A stretch of 64,000 nucleotides of DNA from assembly GCF_047948215.1 (NCBI RefSeq), contig NC_134458.1, positions 87,995,260-88,059,259 of the forward strand, given 5' to 3'. Shown here piece after piece: positions 24,975 to 36,480 of this stretch (positions within the stretch are counted from its first letter, which is position 1; each line of letters starts with the position of its first letter). The translations under genes were made by a program, and so were the position numbers. Below the pieces are notes generated by a model. The model did no database searches. It saw nothing but the letters and a program-made list of their open reading frames with translations, and had not been told where the DNA came from. This DNA is from Lycorma delicatula (taxonomy: Eukaryota; Arthropoda; Insecta; Hemiptera; Fulgoridae).

Positions 24975-26385
24975 TACCCAGAAACAAAGAATGAGACTAC
25001 TAAATGTGAATACTTATAAACATATCCAAATTATTATCCGGATGTTTTTATTGATAAGAAAACGGCTACTAAAATTAAATATTTAATACATTTTTACTCG
25101 AATAATAACAAAAAAAGTAACGTGTGTATTTTCTGTAAATTTGCTGGACTCAGAAAACCTCCTAAATTGTTAATTTCCTTTTTATTGTGCGATTTAAATC
25201 AGCAAAATTTAAAAGCGAGACATTCTAACACTAGAAAACTATAATTTGTCTCAAATAGTGAAATATATTTTTGGTCTCGTGAGAAATAATTTGGAAAAAA
25301 CGCTCAAAAAATTATTTGTTTCTTATTTCTTTTTAAAAAAACTAATCATCTTAACGCTTCCATAAAATATGTGTCACAAATTAAACAGCTCGTGGAATTC
25401 GTAAAAGATAAATTAATTTTTTAGCCTACTTTTATTCTAGAAAGTGTAGTACTTATCTTCAATATATTCTAACTGCAGAATCTCTTCTGTTTGACTTAAA
25501 AGATTCATAAGTAAATGCAATATTACAACTTTTTTTTTGCTATACCAGATAATAATTAGCAGTTAAATTTTTGTTAAAGTAGTTTTCCACAAGAATTTTT
25601 TCTTGCTGATTGTTACCATTAGAAACTCTAGAACATTTTGTAGTTAAAATCACTCAGAATTTAAAAATATTGTACAAAAGTTATAAGGAAAAATTAGAAA
25701 ATTAATAAAACGTAATGAAAATTAATGTAAATAGTTACAAATGAGTTGCCAATAAAGCAGACTAAAGCAAACATTACTATGAAATCCGTTGTCTGAAATA
25801 AGTATTTTGATCAAAATGAATCGCAAAAAATAACACAAATCGTGTATCGCACTTATCATCAGTATAAAGAAAAGTTGAACGCTGCTTTAAAAAGGAGAAA
25901 CAAGGTAATAAAATTCCTTAAAAAAGCAGCTCGAGTCATCTTATCTGAAATTATTATTACACGCATTCCATTTGATAAAATTCCTCTTAATAAAAAATAA
26001 TAGATCATTACAAAACATTTTAATCTCAAAATTTTGTTTATTACAAATTCTGGTGCTGCGCAGCACCAGAAAATAATTATGTAAAAATTAAATTTCTGAT
26101 TAAAAGTACGTCCTAAAAATAGCTTGGGAAAAGATAAATTTTCCTTCTCATATATATTTAAAGAAATATGTGATATTAAAATATAATTGGCCTACCTGTA
26201 AACTATTTTTGGAAGACTCGGCACAAAATAAGTAAACCAAGATTTCAAAATTATACAAGACCACATTTTATTGACTCTCGTTCTTTGATACTACTTGTTT
26301 TCCAAATCTACTTTAGAAAAACAGATTTAAACATAAACTTAATGCAAAACATCTGCACAATGTCGAATTAGATCGAGAGAATAAA
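24975..26385. other. Unrecognised, partly coding-like decayed sequence
   Basis: Plus-strand pieces such as VCIFCKFAGLRKPPKLLISF (about 25120-25180, with a C-x2-C pair) and a Lys-rich helical stretch (about 25860-25985, YKEKLNAALKRRNKVIKFLK) look more protein-like than the AT-rich background but are broken by stops. I recognise no family. They may belong with the frame that follows at 26.4 kb. Confidence 0.3.
26048..26071. repeat. 24-bp perfect GC-rich palindrome
   Basis: ttctggtgctgc followed at once by gcagcaccagaa: a perfect 12+12 palindrome without a spacer, the only GC-rich block in more than a kilobase of AT-rich DNA. Confidence 0.95.
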
Positions 26386-26410
26386 ATATTTGCTTACAAG
26401 GAGTATTTCT

Positions 26411-26523
26411 AACTTCGGTATGACGTGGTATACCGAAGTTATATCATCCCGTCATTCTAGATGGTTAATGATATCACTCAGTAATTTACCGAGCGATATC
26501 GGTAAATTGATAAGAGTGATATC
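26411..26523. repeat. Three inverted repeats, two of them nested
   Basis: First, aacttcggtat (26411-26421) pairs with ataccgaagtt (26430-26440) across 8 bases. Then gatatcactc (26470-26479) pairs with gagtgatatc (26514-26523), and inside that aatttaccga (26483-26492) pairs with tcggtaaatt (26499-26508). All stems are perfect. They occupy the 5' end of the open frame that starts nearby, so the first 45 codons of that frame are suspect as protein. Confidence 0.9.
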
Positions 26524-26974
26524 GGTCAAAAAAATTGAAAGGAAAATTAGACAGAAGAATCTTGAATTTTATAGATTAATTTCCCACGTTTTGAACGATA
26601 TGTTTATAAACGCTCCGGTAAAACAAATGTGGGAAAAAATGGTTTTACTCGGTTGTGATTGCTTAAGAAACGAAATAAATAACATGGGGTTAGATATAAA
26701 TAAAAAACATTTTTTGGAATATTTAAAAACGCGAAAATTTCTAAGAAAGGTAAAAAAAATAAATTACGGTAAAGTAATGGATAAAATTTTATTAGAACGA
26801 AATACGCCGTTAGTAGAATTAGTGGAAAATTGTTGTTATTTTAGACAATTGGAAAAATATTTATGACATTCCGACGAATATCAGAGTGGATATGCAACGT
26901 TTGTCTTATTAGAACATGTATTAAAACCAAAAAAATTCGAGGAATTGGTGGAAAATTGCGAACTTTTTAATTAA
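26420..26974 (+). CDS. Hypothetical protein, unrecognised, one in-frame TGA
   Basis: The first ATG is at 26420 (the frame itself is open from 26390 with TTG). It stays open to TGA at 26864-26866, and then the same frame continues for another 35 codons to TAA at 26972-26974. The readthrough part has the same Lys/Leu/Glu-rich composition (YATFVLLEHVLKPKKFEELV), so the TGA looks like a recent inactivating change. From about 26530 the sequence is predicted mainly helical, with LISHVLNDMFINAPVKQMWE and LKTRKFLRKVKKINYGKVMD. There is no signal peptide and no motif I can name. The first 35 codons overlap inverted repeats and may not be coding. Neighbours are the AAA-ATPase-like pseudogene (opposite strand) and another decayed coding tract. 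A functional gene seems unlikely, but it is the longest non-transposon frame in the window. Confidence 0.35.
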
Positions 26975-27179
26975 TAGGGTTTTATTTCTAAATAAGCTAA
27001 GTATTAAAAAGCACTACAAAAAATAACGCCTAACGTAAAATCGATAACGAAGATTTCCTCTCTTTTGTATTTTAAATCCAACTAGGTTAAAAAGGTAATC
27101 ACACAAATATTAAATTACATAATTATATTTAGATTTTTCATTTTTGTTGGTGTTGTTTTTGATGTGTTTCAATTTTAAA

Positions 27180-28172
27180 TCTAAATGTTGTTTTCCCTTC
27201 TTTTTCTATATCGTTTAATTTTTCCATTTCTTTTCGAACCAATAATTAGAAACAAAAAAAAACATCTTTTCTTTCTTCTATTTAAAAATTTTTTTTTTCT
27301 TTTCTATAATCTATGGTGAATAAAGCTCAAATTTTTTGTTTTATTTTCATTTAAAGGATCAACTTTTATGCGATTTACAGATTTAGGTATTTCTTGTTCG
27401 TTTAGCGGTAGTAATTTTAACGTTTTTTTCTTGCGCTCCAATTCTTGGTTTGAATTTAATTTAGCGTTTATTTTTCGTTATTTGCGTCGAACTTTACTAT
27501 ATCTCCATATTTGTAATTGTTGTACCACGCTTAGTTTACAGTGTTATATCTACGATATAATATGATTCACTTCTAAAACTTCTACAGATTATCCAAAATT
27601 TCTTCTTTTCTCTACGGCTTAACATATAATCTGGTTTAAGAATTGTTAAGCCAGTTTTCTTTAAAACGCCTTTTCTTGTATTTCTTTGCGTATTCTACTG
27701 TTTTTCTTTTCTGCAGAAACTGCCGGTTCTTCCGAGTTTAAATAAACATAAGATATAATTTTATTCTTATATTTTCCTTTGATTTTACGAAGAATTGTTT
27801 TGTTATTTTTCTCTTTTGCAAATGGCCTAGAACATAAGAATGCTTAGTCTCCAAATTTATTGCTGACAATATAAGTTTAAAATTTTTACATTCTTCTAAG
27901 GGAATTTCTTGATCTTGTTTCTCTTTTACCGAATTTATCACATTTTTCCGTTTTGGCGTTTTTCTCGTAATAAATTAACTACTTCCTTGTACTTTTCCAA
28001 GAAGATTTCTTTAAAGAAAATTTCTAAATTTTTAAAATCTTTTCTATTTCTTGTAAAAGATTGTTTAATGGTAAAATATTTACAATTTTATTATCAGATA
28101 TTGGCAGTCTTTCTATAAAAATATCTAATGCAAAATTACAGTCGATAGTTTTTCGAAAAACTTCTGGTTTAA
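27180..28172 (-). pseudogene. Unrecognised decayed coding tract
   Basis: Minus-strand reading gives successive pieces with Lys/Glu/Leu-rich, soluble-protein character: EHVKPEVFRKTIDCNFALDI and FIERLPISDNKIVNILPL (about 28170-28060), EIFFKEIFLEKYKEVVNLL (about 28020-27965), EIPLEECKNFKLILSAINLE (about 27905-27845), and LKLLPLNEQEIPKSVNRIK (about 27425-27370). They are joined by frameshifts and stops. The piece EHVKPE echoes EHVLKPK in the plus-strand frame at 26.9 kb, which hints at, but does not prove, a shared origin. I do not recognise the family. It directly abuts the LINE fragment that follows. Confidence 0.4.
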
Positions 28173-28179
28173 CATGTTC

Positions 28180-28507
28180 TGTTGTTGGTATGCTAGTACG
28201 AGGTCTGTTCAGAGAATAACCGAACGTTATTCTTTTAATCTTTTTCTTGGGCGTTTAACATCTAGCGGTATCCATTTAAGTGCTAATTCAGTCCATTTGA
28301 CACCAGTTCTTCTTGCTACATGGCTTGCTTACTGTCATTTTAATTCTTTAATTTTCATGATGATATCGTGTACTTTCGTCTGTTCTCATATCCATTTGCA
28401 GGTCTTTATATCCCTTCTGGTAACTCCAAGAATACATCGTTCCATATTTCTTTGCGCTACCCGCAGCTTCTGTAGTGATCGCACGATTAATGTCCGACTT
28501 TCGCTTC
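28180..28507 (-). pseudogene. LINE polyprotein C-terminus, distal part (split by SINE)
   Basis: Minus-strand continuation of the LINE fragment at 28821-29000, resumed after a SINE insertion. It reads RTLIVRSLQKLRVAQRNMER and CILGVTRRDI (about 28500-28405), then KVHDIIMKIKELKW and VARRTGVKWTELALKW (about 28380-28270). This is the QKLxVTQRAMERxMLGV...IxELKWxWAGHVAR pattern of the post-RT region of endonuclease/reverse-transcriptase LINEs. A frameshift lies near 28390 and a stop follows ELKW. Confidence 0.75.
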
Positions 28508-28521
28508 CATAGCTAAGGACT

Positions 28522-28806
28522 TTCTTTTTCCTGTTTAGCCTCCGGTAACTACCGTTTAGATAATTCTTCAGAGGATGATATGTATGAGTGTAGATGAAGT
28601 GTAGTCTTGTACATTCTCAGTTCGACCATTCCTGAGATGTGTGGTTAATTGAAACTCAACCACCAAAGAACACCGGAATCCACGATCTAGTATTCAAATC
28701 CGTGTAAAAATAACTGGCTTTACTAGGAATTGAACGCTGTAACTCTCGACTTCCAAATCAGCTGATTTGGGAAGACGCGTTAACCGCTAGACCAACCCGG
28801 TGGGTT
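28522..28806 (-). repeat. tRNA-derived SINE, copy A
   Basis: Full-length SINE, head at the right. On the minus strand it has a pol III A box (TGGTCTAGCGG), a short palindrome ccaaatcagctgatttgg between the boxes, a B box (GCGTTCAATTCC), a body, and a tail ending in ggaaaaag. It is flanked by a perfect 14-bp target duplication, catagctaaggact, at 28508-28521 and 28807-28820. It sits inside a LINE fragment. It differs from copy B at about nine positions by eye, so both are fairly young relative to copies C and D. Confidence 0.9.
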
Positions 28807-28820
28807 CATAGCTAAGGACT

Positions 28821-29000
28821 GGCAGGATGTATCGATCGAAGAGTTCCTTTGTAAGGCAAAAGGGGAGTTTGTTCTTAAAAACGATGTTAAGTCTCCCGAA
28901 TGCCCGCCGTACAAGCTTAACTCGTCGTTCAACTTCTTTAATCGTATCACTCTCAGTTGCCATCCGTAGATAAACCTATCTTTCCTGTATGTGGCTAGTG
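28821..29000 (-). pseudogene. LINE polyprotein C-terminus, proximal part (split by SINE)
   Basis: Reads ESDTIKEVERRVKLVRRAFG (about 28960-28900), RLNIVFKNKLPFCLTKELFD and RYILPVLSYESE up to the SINE insertion. This matches the region just after the reverse transcriptase in LINEs (EIKRRI.LAW.AFG.L...K....LK...FD..ILPVLTYGSETW). The usual GAE/GSETW signature is split exactly by the SINE target site. Confidence 0.75.
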
Positions 29001-30664
29001 AATACAGCACACACACACAGTTTTAAAATTGTGTTTTAAAGGATCTAAAAAGAATATTAAATATTTTTTTAATCGGTTGAATTTTATATTTTTAGTTTAG
29101 CCACTTTAAAATAAATAAATATTAACACCGTACATATTTCGTGTATAACTTTTAATTTTTTTAGCATTATGTTACTCCTAAATATTACTGATTATTTTTC
29201 ATGAATTTAGAATGCTTTGAATATCAGGGTATAGACTTTATATATCATCACAATCTAAGTAATGAGAATGACAAACAAATAAAAAAAAAAAACTTCAAAT
29301 CGTTTTCGACAAATGACTGTGCAATTCTTTATTTAAAATCATTTCCATTGATGATGTAAGTAACTTACTGTGGGGTATTCTTATTACGAGATACTATAAA
29401 TTTAAAAAAAATCATCGAAATCTGTGTGTCCGATAGTAAGGTTTGAAGATATAGAAAAAGAAAATAGTACATACGAGTCTAGATTGAGAAATCTTAAATC
29501 TTAGCCGATTTACAGTAGGAATTACGTAGCGTAAACTTTAAAATAAAAACTAATTATTAGGGGATTTAATAAGAAAAATTTTTGTCTTAATTTTATATTT
29601 GAAATCAGTTGCAGATAAATTAATTATCTTATTTTACTAAGTTGTAATATTATTTAAATTGCAAATTTTAAGATATTTTATAACATAATTAATAAAATCA
29701 TATATTTGACTTCGTAGAGTAATTATTTTAAGTTTAATTCCACATAACAAATATATTGTATTTATTTAAACTGGCTAAAAATAATTAAAATTATTAAAAA
29801 ATATACTTATCTGTGTTAGGATTTATTTCTCTTTAAATTGGAATGAGATTAAGATTTCAATATTAAAATATTTTTTGTCTATTGACAATTTACGGTATAA
29901 AAAACCGTAGTTCTTTATTTTGTAATATGTATTGTTAATATAAAATGTTTTTAAATCTGTTTTAAAATAAATATTCTTTGACGAATTTTTCTGTCGGAAC
30001 GAAAAATATGTTCAACTAATATATTCTCTAAAGTATATGGAACTAATTTGCTTAATAATAATCCTTTTTTCAAAATTTTTAAAAAGTTTTAAAATCAGAT
30101 AATTTAATAATTTCCTTTTTTAAATTAAAAATGACTGTTTTAGTTTTGTCTAACGGTAAATTTTGTAAAATGCAAACTAATGTTTTTTTTTATTTATTCT
30201 CTGTTATTTAATACGGATACATTAGTATTATCAAAAAAAAAAAAAAAAAAATGAATGAATAAGAAATATTAATATCAAATGACATTTAAAATATAAATGT
30301 TTTTATATATATGCTCACAAAATGCCTGTGTATTTCACCGAAAAAATCTCATATAACTAAGTTGAGAAATTCGGCTAAAAATGGATTAGATTTTACGTAA
30401 GATACACATAAAAACCACATCTTAAAATTTCAATGTAATAATAAAAAATTATTAAAAAAAAATGAATAGTTTAAACATGGAAAAGCAAATATTTATGGAC
30501 TTAAAAATTTGATGAATTAAATGTTAAGTTTTCAAGATCAAATTTATTTCAAAATTTTGCTTATTGATGTCTTAGTTTATAAATTATTCAAATTAGTAAT
30601 TTGAAAGCTTCAAGTCTTAAACTCCCAGTCTAATAATTTTCATATCTATTTGACACTACTTTAT
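29001..30664. other. AT-rich DNA, no gene seen
   Basis: Begins with a short (AC)n run near 29008-29020 and ends at the hAT-like element. A run of about 19 A occurs at 30233-30251. No gene recognised. Confidence 0.5.
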
Positions 30665-30672
30665 CTAATATT

Positions 30673-31510
30673 CAGTGGCGGCTCGTAGCTAAAATTAATG
30701 GGGTGCTGCTCCAGAAAAATTTTTTTCTGTGAAGTAAAAGAACCGAAAAAATGAATCAAATAAAATAGCTGGAAGCAGGATAGTAATCTAATTCTTCACT
30801 TTATCACATTCAAGAATATGGTACACAGTTTTTGAGTACGTTGTGCTTAAAAACCGTATTCGGTTTAACCGAATAAATGTCAATACAGATAATATTTTTT
30901 AGTATTATTACATAATATCTTAATAAAATGTCCGCTTAAAAACACTATAGTTCAACGGTGCTTAATTTAAATTTCTATGTACACAGAAACAAATACATAA
31001 TTAGTTTTTATTAATTACCTACTCTTTGCCCTTCCAGCGTGTTTTTGGACAGATTTGAATATCAAAGAGCCCTTGCTTTCCGCCATCTTCTGATCACTAT
31101 TGAAAAAACAACTAATCCACTTTCATATTTTTTCCAGCGACCAAACTAGAAAAGGGATCGAAGAAGGAACGTTCCATACACAAGAGGAATAAAAAAACCT
31201 TCCACCGGCGCGCCAGGGTCGGCACTGCGGGAGCGACTCTATTTCCCTCGCAGCCTCGGGTGCAGCTTCCTATGTGCGCATGCGCACAACAGCCAAACAC
31301 CACGCCGCTGGGACTGTGAAGCGCACAGTTCCGTACAAAGATATTTGTATCTTTTCATAAACTGGAGGATGGCCATTGACATTTAGCTTACGGATTATAT
31401 ATTGTACAAGATTAAAGAAAAAAGGACCCATTATATTAAATGTTATCGATAATATCAAGTGGAAATAAGGGTGCTGCAATTCCATAGTGCCTATACGCGA
31501 ACCGCCACTG
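30673..31510. mobile_element. Non-autonomous hAT-like element with 8-bp TSD
   Basis: The ends are cagtggcggctcg and, reverse-complemented from the right, cagtggcggttcg, so 12 of the first 13 bases match. Both sides carry the 8-bp direct repeat ctaatatt (30665-30672 and 31511-31518). An 8-bp target duplication plus a CAGTGGCGG-type terminus is diagnostic of the hAT superfamily. The 838-bp body has a GC-rich core around 31190-31330 with a cggcgcgcc block and no transposase: no BED finger and no hAT dimerisation motif. Open frames here (31112-31303 and 31270-31485, minus strand) match nothing I know. It would be mobilised only by an outside transposase. Confidence 0.85.
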
Positions 31511-31518
31511 CTAATATT

Positions 31519-33403
31519 AATAAAATTATACTTTTTAAGAAATCTGAGGTTACTTCACCAGTCTTATAAATTTTACATAATTTTTTATCGGTCTTTAGCT
31601 AAACGGTATCGTGATTCTGATAGTACATCAACTCTTGTCTTATTATTCAGTACTCAGTTAAATTCAAATATTACTGTAGAGCCTTCTATGAACGAAATAA
31701 TTGCCAGCTTATTTTTCCCTTTCTTGCATTTTATCTGATAATTTTTTCTCAGTGTACATTTTTTTTACGTATTCCTGCTTAGTATAAGTTCTTTTTTCTC
31801 TCCCTGAAAGTGATCACCCAGTTATTATAATATTAACGTATTTTATGTTTTGCCGATATTTATTCTATGCAGACCTCATATATTCATATTACAAAAACCA
31901 AATATTTTAAATTTTAGCAGTTCGACTATGAATTTCTAACATAGGTAGTGTAGCACCGATAAAACATTAAATAATTACAATCACTTAAAGTAGAAAAACA
32001 CAAGGAAAACAGAAATAAAAATGGAATTAAAAAATTAATGAAATAGATCAAATTTTCTTTTAAATTTAAATAAAGGGGAATTTTTTTCTTTTAAAAATTA
32101 TTTACTTTATAAATAAACGAAACAAAATAGTTACTTAATCACCTACTAATATATAAACTATATTATGCTGATATAAACAAATTAAAAATTAACTTAAAAA
32201 ACTGTGCATTTCGATTGTTAAAAAAATAATATCAGCAATTATAATGGAATTAGTATAACCGTAAAATATTACTGTTCAAAAACTTCTACATATTTTTTAG
32301 TTATTATTTACATATTATTTCATAAATATTTTCGATAATTCTTTAAAAACAAACAATTTGAATGCAGATATTTATTTTTACTTTATTAAACGGTTCTTTA
32401 GCATACCATTAGTTGTTACATCCCAATAACTATTTACCTCATTTTGTATAATTATTCGTGAAATATTTTGGAAAGAAAATATTTTTTTCAAGTTATGTTT
32501 TCATATTACAAAGATAGTATCTCTAGGAGATTGTTTTGCGCAAACGTTTTTTACCGAAATCGTTTTAAAAAAGAGTTTCTAATCGACGTGTCAGAAGTTT
32601 ATTATTAGAAATATACGGAACGATGGAAATTATGTATAAATAGAATTGAAAGTTTTATAATAACGAAGAAAAATTTCAACTTTTGCCATAAATTAAGGTT
32701 GTTATAATATTGCGTAATATTAAAAAAATTTAAAGAGCAAAAAATACTGATAAAGGTTTCTTTTTTTTAGAGAAAAAAACTGGTTTCATTTAAGAGGTAT
32801 ATTATAAGCTAGAATCCCTGTTTCATATCAGCTGCAACCTAATTCCAGGGGTGAAAGGTCCCGGATTTAAAGAAAACTAGTTTATAGCATACCTCACCAT
32901 CGCTAGTTATAGTATAATAGTAAGTTGTAGTTTCATCTAGAATGTAACCCCAAAAAATAAACCCCTTTTACCTACATCCCGTTTTTTTGTGTTTTTTTTT
33001 TTTTTTTTAGTCACCTATTTCTTTCCTTCTTTCTTTCTTCTTTTTTTTACTTTATATTATGTTTTTTTTTTTTTTTTAATCAAAATTACATTCTTTTACT
33101 ATTTTCGTTCAGTTGTTCACGAGGAATGAACCATACACAACCAAAATTGGTTGAGATTATTTTGTTCTGTCTGATTTTTTTGATAAATCTTTTCGATGGA
33201 TATTTAGATATCTTGATTTAAATTTTTTTGCACATCTTATCAGTATGGTTTTAAGGAATATTAAAATTATGTGAGTAAATTATTTTGAATTATGTTAATA
33301 AGGTTACATTTTTATAAAATAATAAATATATTTAAATAAAATAAACTGGTTGGTTTTAAACTTAGAATTGATGTAAAATATTTAATAAAATTATATACTG
33401 AAG
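31519..33403. other. AT-rich DNA, no gene seen
   Basis: Contains long T-runs near 32993-33009 and 33062-33078. The 83-codon plus-strand frame at 31487-31738 starts inside the hAT-like terminus and is not a credible gene. Confidence 0.5.
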
Positions 33404-33404
33404 A

Positions 33405-33435
<31 letters not shown>

Positions 33436-33436
33436 C
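33404..33436. repeat. (AT)n microsatellite
   Basis: AT run with a single TG interruption. Confidence 0.95.
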
Positions 33437-36028
33437 AGTTATATGATAAAGTCTTGAAGAATTGTCGGATTAAGTTTTTAATTTAGTTTAATAACTAAAC
33501 TAAATTGTATTGGTTATAATTAATTACTAATTAAATTTCAGTGTAAAAATCTGTTTGTAGGTAATATTATGTTTTTTTAAATATCTCCAAATCTATACTG
33601 AAATTATTTGATAATTATTCTAAAGATTTTTAATATATTCAAAACCACGTAAGCTACTAGGCTACTAATTTAAAAATGATTTTTCCGATCATTTATTTTT
33701 GCAAATAAATATTTTTAATTTTAGTATATGAATATATTTTAAAATTAACAAATTATTAATAACACAAGCCCTCAACAAATACGTTTTTTTTAAATAAAGA
33801 TTTAGTTATTAGATTATTAAATTAAAATATAAAAATTTATTTTATTTTGAGAATTTTACATTCCGGTGAATATTTTGTTGATTACATAATTTATTGAAAT
33901 TTATAATGATAATTTTGTAAAATTTGTATTCCAATACATTTATAATAGTCTAAATCATATTGTCTGTATAATATTATAATACTTATTTAAGTATTAAATA
34001 AAACAAATTATTTAAAATTATAAATTGGCAGATGACCTGGGAGCCATAACATAGTGTTTGCGCGAACCAATTGAACTTCTTGTATGTGTAAAAACAAATT
34101 TTATTACGTTTTTAAAATTTAATTTGTATTGATCTAAAACTGTAGAATATTTTTATTTCGTTAATTTTTATTTTTCATTAATAAAAACAGCTTAATTGTT
34201 ATTAGATTATTTAGAATTATAAAATTAAATGAGGTATATTTTATTTTTTATTATTTAAAAGTTGGATTATATTTTGTATTTTTTTTTAGACGATGTTTGA
34301 AGATTGTTTCTTTGAAGGTTGAAGACATATTTTTTGTAAATTTAATTATTCTCATATTTTTATACTCGTATATTTAATCTTTTATAATTTCACGGCTTCA
34401 AAACATGCAGGATCAAACGTAAAAAATATTCACCGTATCTCTGATTAATGTCCTTTATCTATTTTTATAATTACATAAAATTTAGGATTTAAAGTTAAAA
34501 TGCTATTAAATCTATTTTTCAAATTATTTTAGCTTGACTTATAAAGGATATTTTTCTTATTGCATTGTCGTAGCTATAGGTAAATAACGTTCATATCGTA
34601 GATAACGCCTTCTATAATTCTTTACCACCACAATAAGATGAATTTAATTGAAAATAATTTTAAAGAGTCTAAAAAAAAGGTCACGAGTAAACACTCCAGC
34701 GTGCGGATCGAATTTTAAAATATTTAATTATTTTTAAGTTTTGTATACTTTCTTTTTGTTTCATAATCAACTATTCCATACTTCATTTTGGTAAACTTGC
34801 GATTTATATATTAAATACTTATTGAGGCTTATGTGAAAAATAGACAATTTTTTAATAACATATTTGTAATTTAAAAAAATTACTAAACCAATAAATTATT
34901 GGTTTACTTTTATTTCAAAGTTTAATTAATGATTTACATTTCACTAAACACATTTACAATTTTAAAAACGCGGTGAAAACTGCAAATACCGTAGATTATT
35001 GGACCCAAAAAATATATTCCCTACTTGCAGGTATCTGCAGTTTGGGTATGATCTTGTGAAAATCATGTATTACAATATTAATTAATAATATTCTTTGATT
35101 TATACGGCGTTAATCACTACACTACATTCAGCAAATAAATTTATATGAAGAATTAGCTCATAGCCAGTAGTTGATGTAATTGTTCTAAATATTAAGTGTA
35201 GTGAGAAATGCAGCACAGTATAGCAAAGATTATCATTTATCATTGTTACATATGAATTTCGTTTCCAGTCAAATTCCTTTAGAACGATGGAATACCTTAA
35301 AAATGTATAATTAATTCATTTAGATATTAAATAAATAATAAAAATTTAATTATATCAGTCCGACATATTAAGAAAATTTAAAATTAAAAAATTAAACTTC
35401 ATAAAAATGATTTGTTTTTTATTTTAATTTTTTTTTTTTTAATAAGGATATTTTTATAAATTATTTTAACTGAAAGAAAGTTATAAATTTGTTTAAGTTA
35501 CATTTTTTCGCTGGTTGAGTTTGTATTTTCATTTCTTATAAATAAAAAATTAAAGATTGTGCCACGTCGAAACCGGGTACGTCTTTTCGATTCCAAATAA
35601 CTCCTTTATAGTTACATATTAAGTCACATCATTTTTTGTGTATCTCCGTTGTCGTAAATTTGCAAAAAACTCATTTCATCAATATTTTAATTATTTTTTT
35701 GAAGTGATAGATATAAAATTCAAAACATTTCCATTTTATTTCGGGTACAAATTTTAATCAATTTTTACAATTTTTTTTGATTCTACATTATTAGTTAAAT
35801 TATCAATTAACATATAAACATTCAAAATCGTCAAAATCATTTATAGTGTATACACTAAAAATTACTTTTTTCATTTAAGAAATTCTGCTTTATAAAAACA
35901 TTTTAATTTTAAATGAATGTAAATATTCTGATTTGTACTGTACACAAAACTTTGCAAAGAGAAGTGTATTTGGTTAAATAAATATAAACTGTCATATGAT
36001 TCTTGTAACTGGCGTGATTACGTATATA
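33437..36028. other. AT-rich DNA, no gene seen
   Basis: No gene or element recognised. Confidence 0.5.
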
Positions 36029-36480
36029 CAGAACGTGTCCCCACGAAGAAACGGAGAAACTTTTAGGACATGTTGTACTGGTAAAAATAATGTAAAAATT
36101 CATATAAACATAGGTCTGGAACGGTTTTTTTTTCGAGTTACGGGTAGCGAAAGATTTCGCCCCGATTTCAGCTTTTCTAATAAAAAGAAGCCCTACTGTT
36201 ATTTTGGAACCCAAATTAAAGAGTACATTTGGTGGTTTCTTATGTAATTTGAGCTAGGAAACAGGATAAAAAGGTTCCAAAACTGTAACTCCAGTAGTTT
36301 TTAAGACATCCGACGTAAAACACATAATTCGGTGTCAAAATACAATTTTTTTTTAGGTTAGTAGTGCAATAACTTTGTTAAATGACTAATAAATACGAAA
36401 GATTTAGTGACAAAACTTGATAGAGAATTTAATTCTGAGAAAATTAATTCTAAATACAGCCGATAAAAAATAAATAAAAA
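36029..36480 (+). repeat. Dispersed repeat family R, fullest copy
   Basis: Shares blocks with copies at 15640 and 58826: cgaagaaacggagaaac, cataggtctggaacgg, cgagttacgggtagcgaaag, aactgtaactcc, and agaatttaattctgagaaaa. It is non-coding. The open frames on it (35909-36214 minus, 35996-36247 plus) do not agree between copies, so they are not genes. Termini are not clear and no inverted ends or target duplication are visible, so the element class is unknown. Confidence 0.6.

Noticed and set aside
28174..28512. 112-codon plus-strand frame
   Set aside because: Antisense shadow of the LINE fragment whose conserved motifs read on the minus strand.
28780..29016. 78-codon minus-strand frame
   Set aside because: Right strand for the LINE but wrong frame; the conserved LINE residues read in a neighbouring frame, and its end runs into the SINE.
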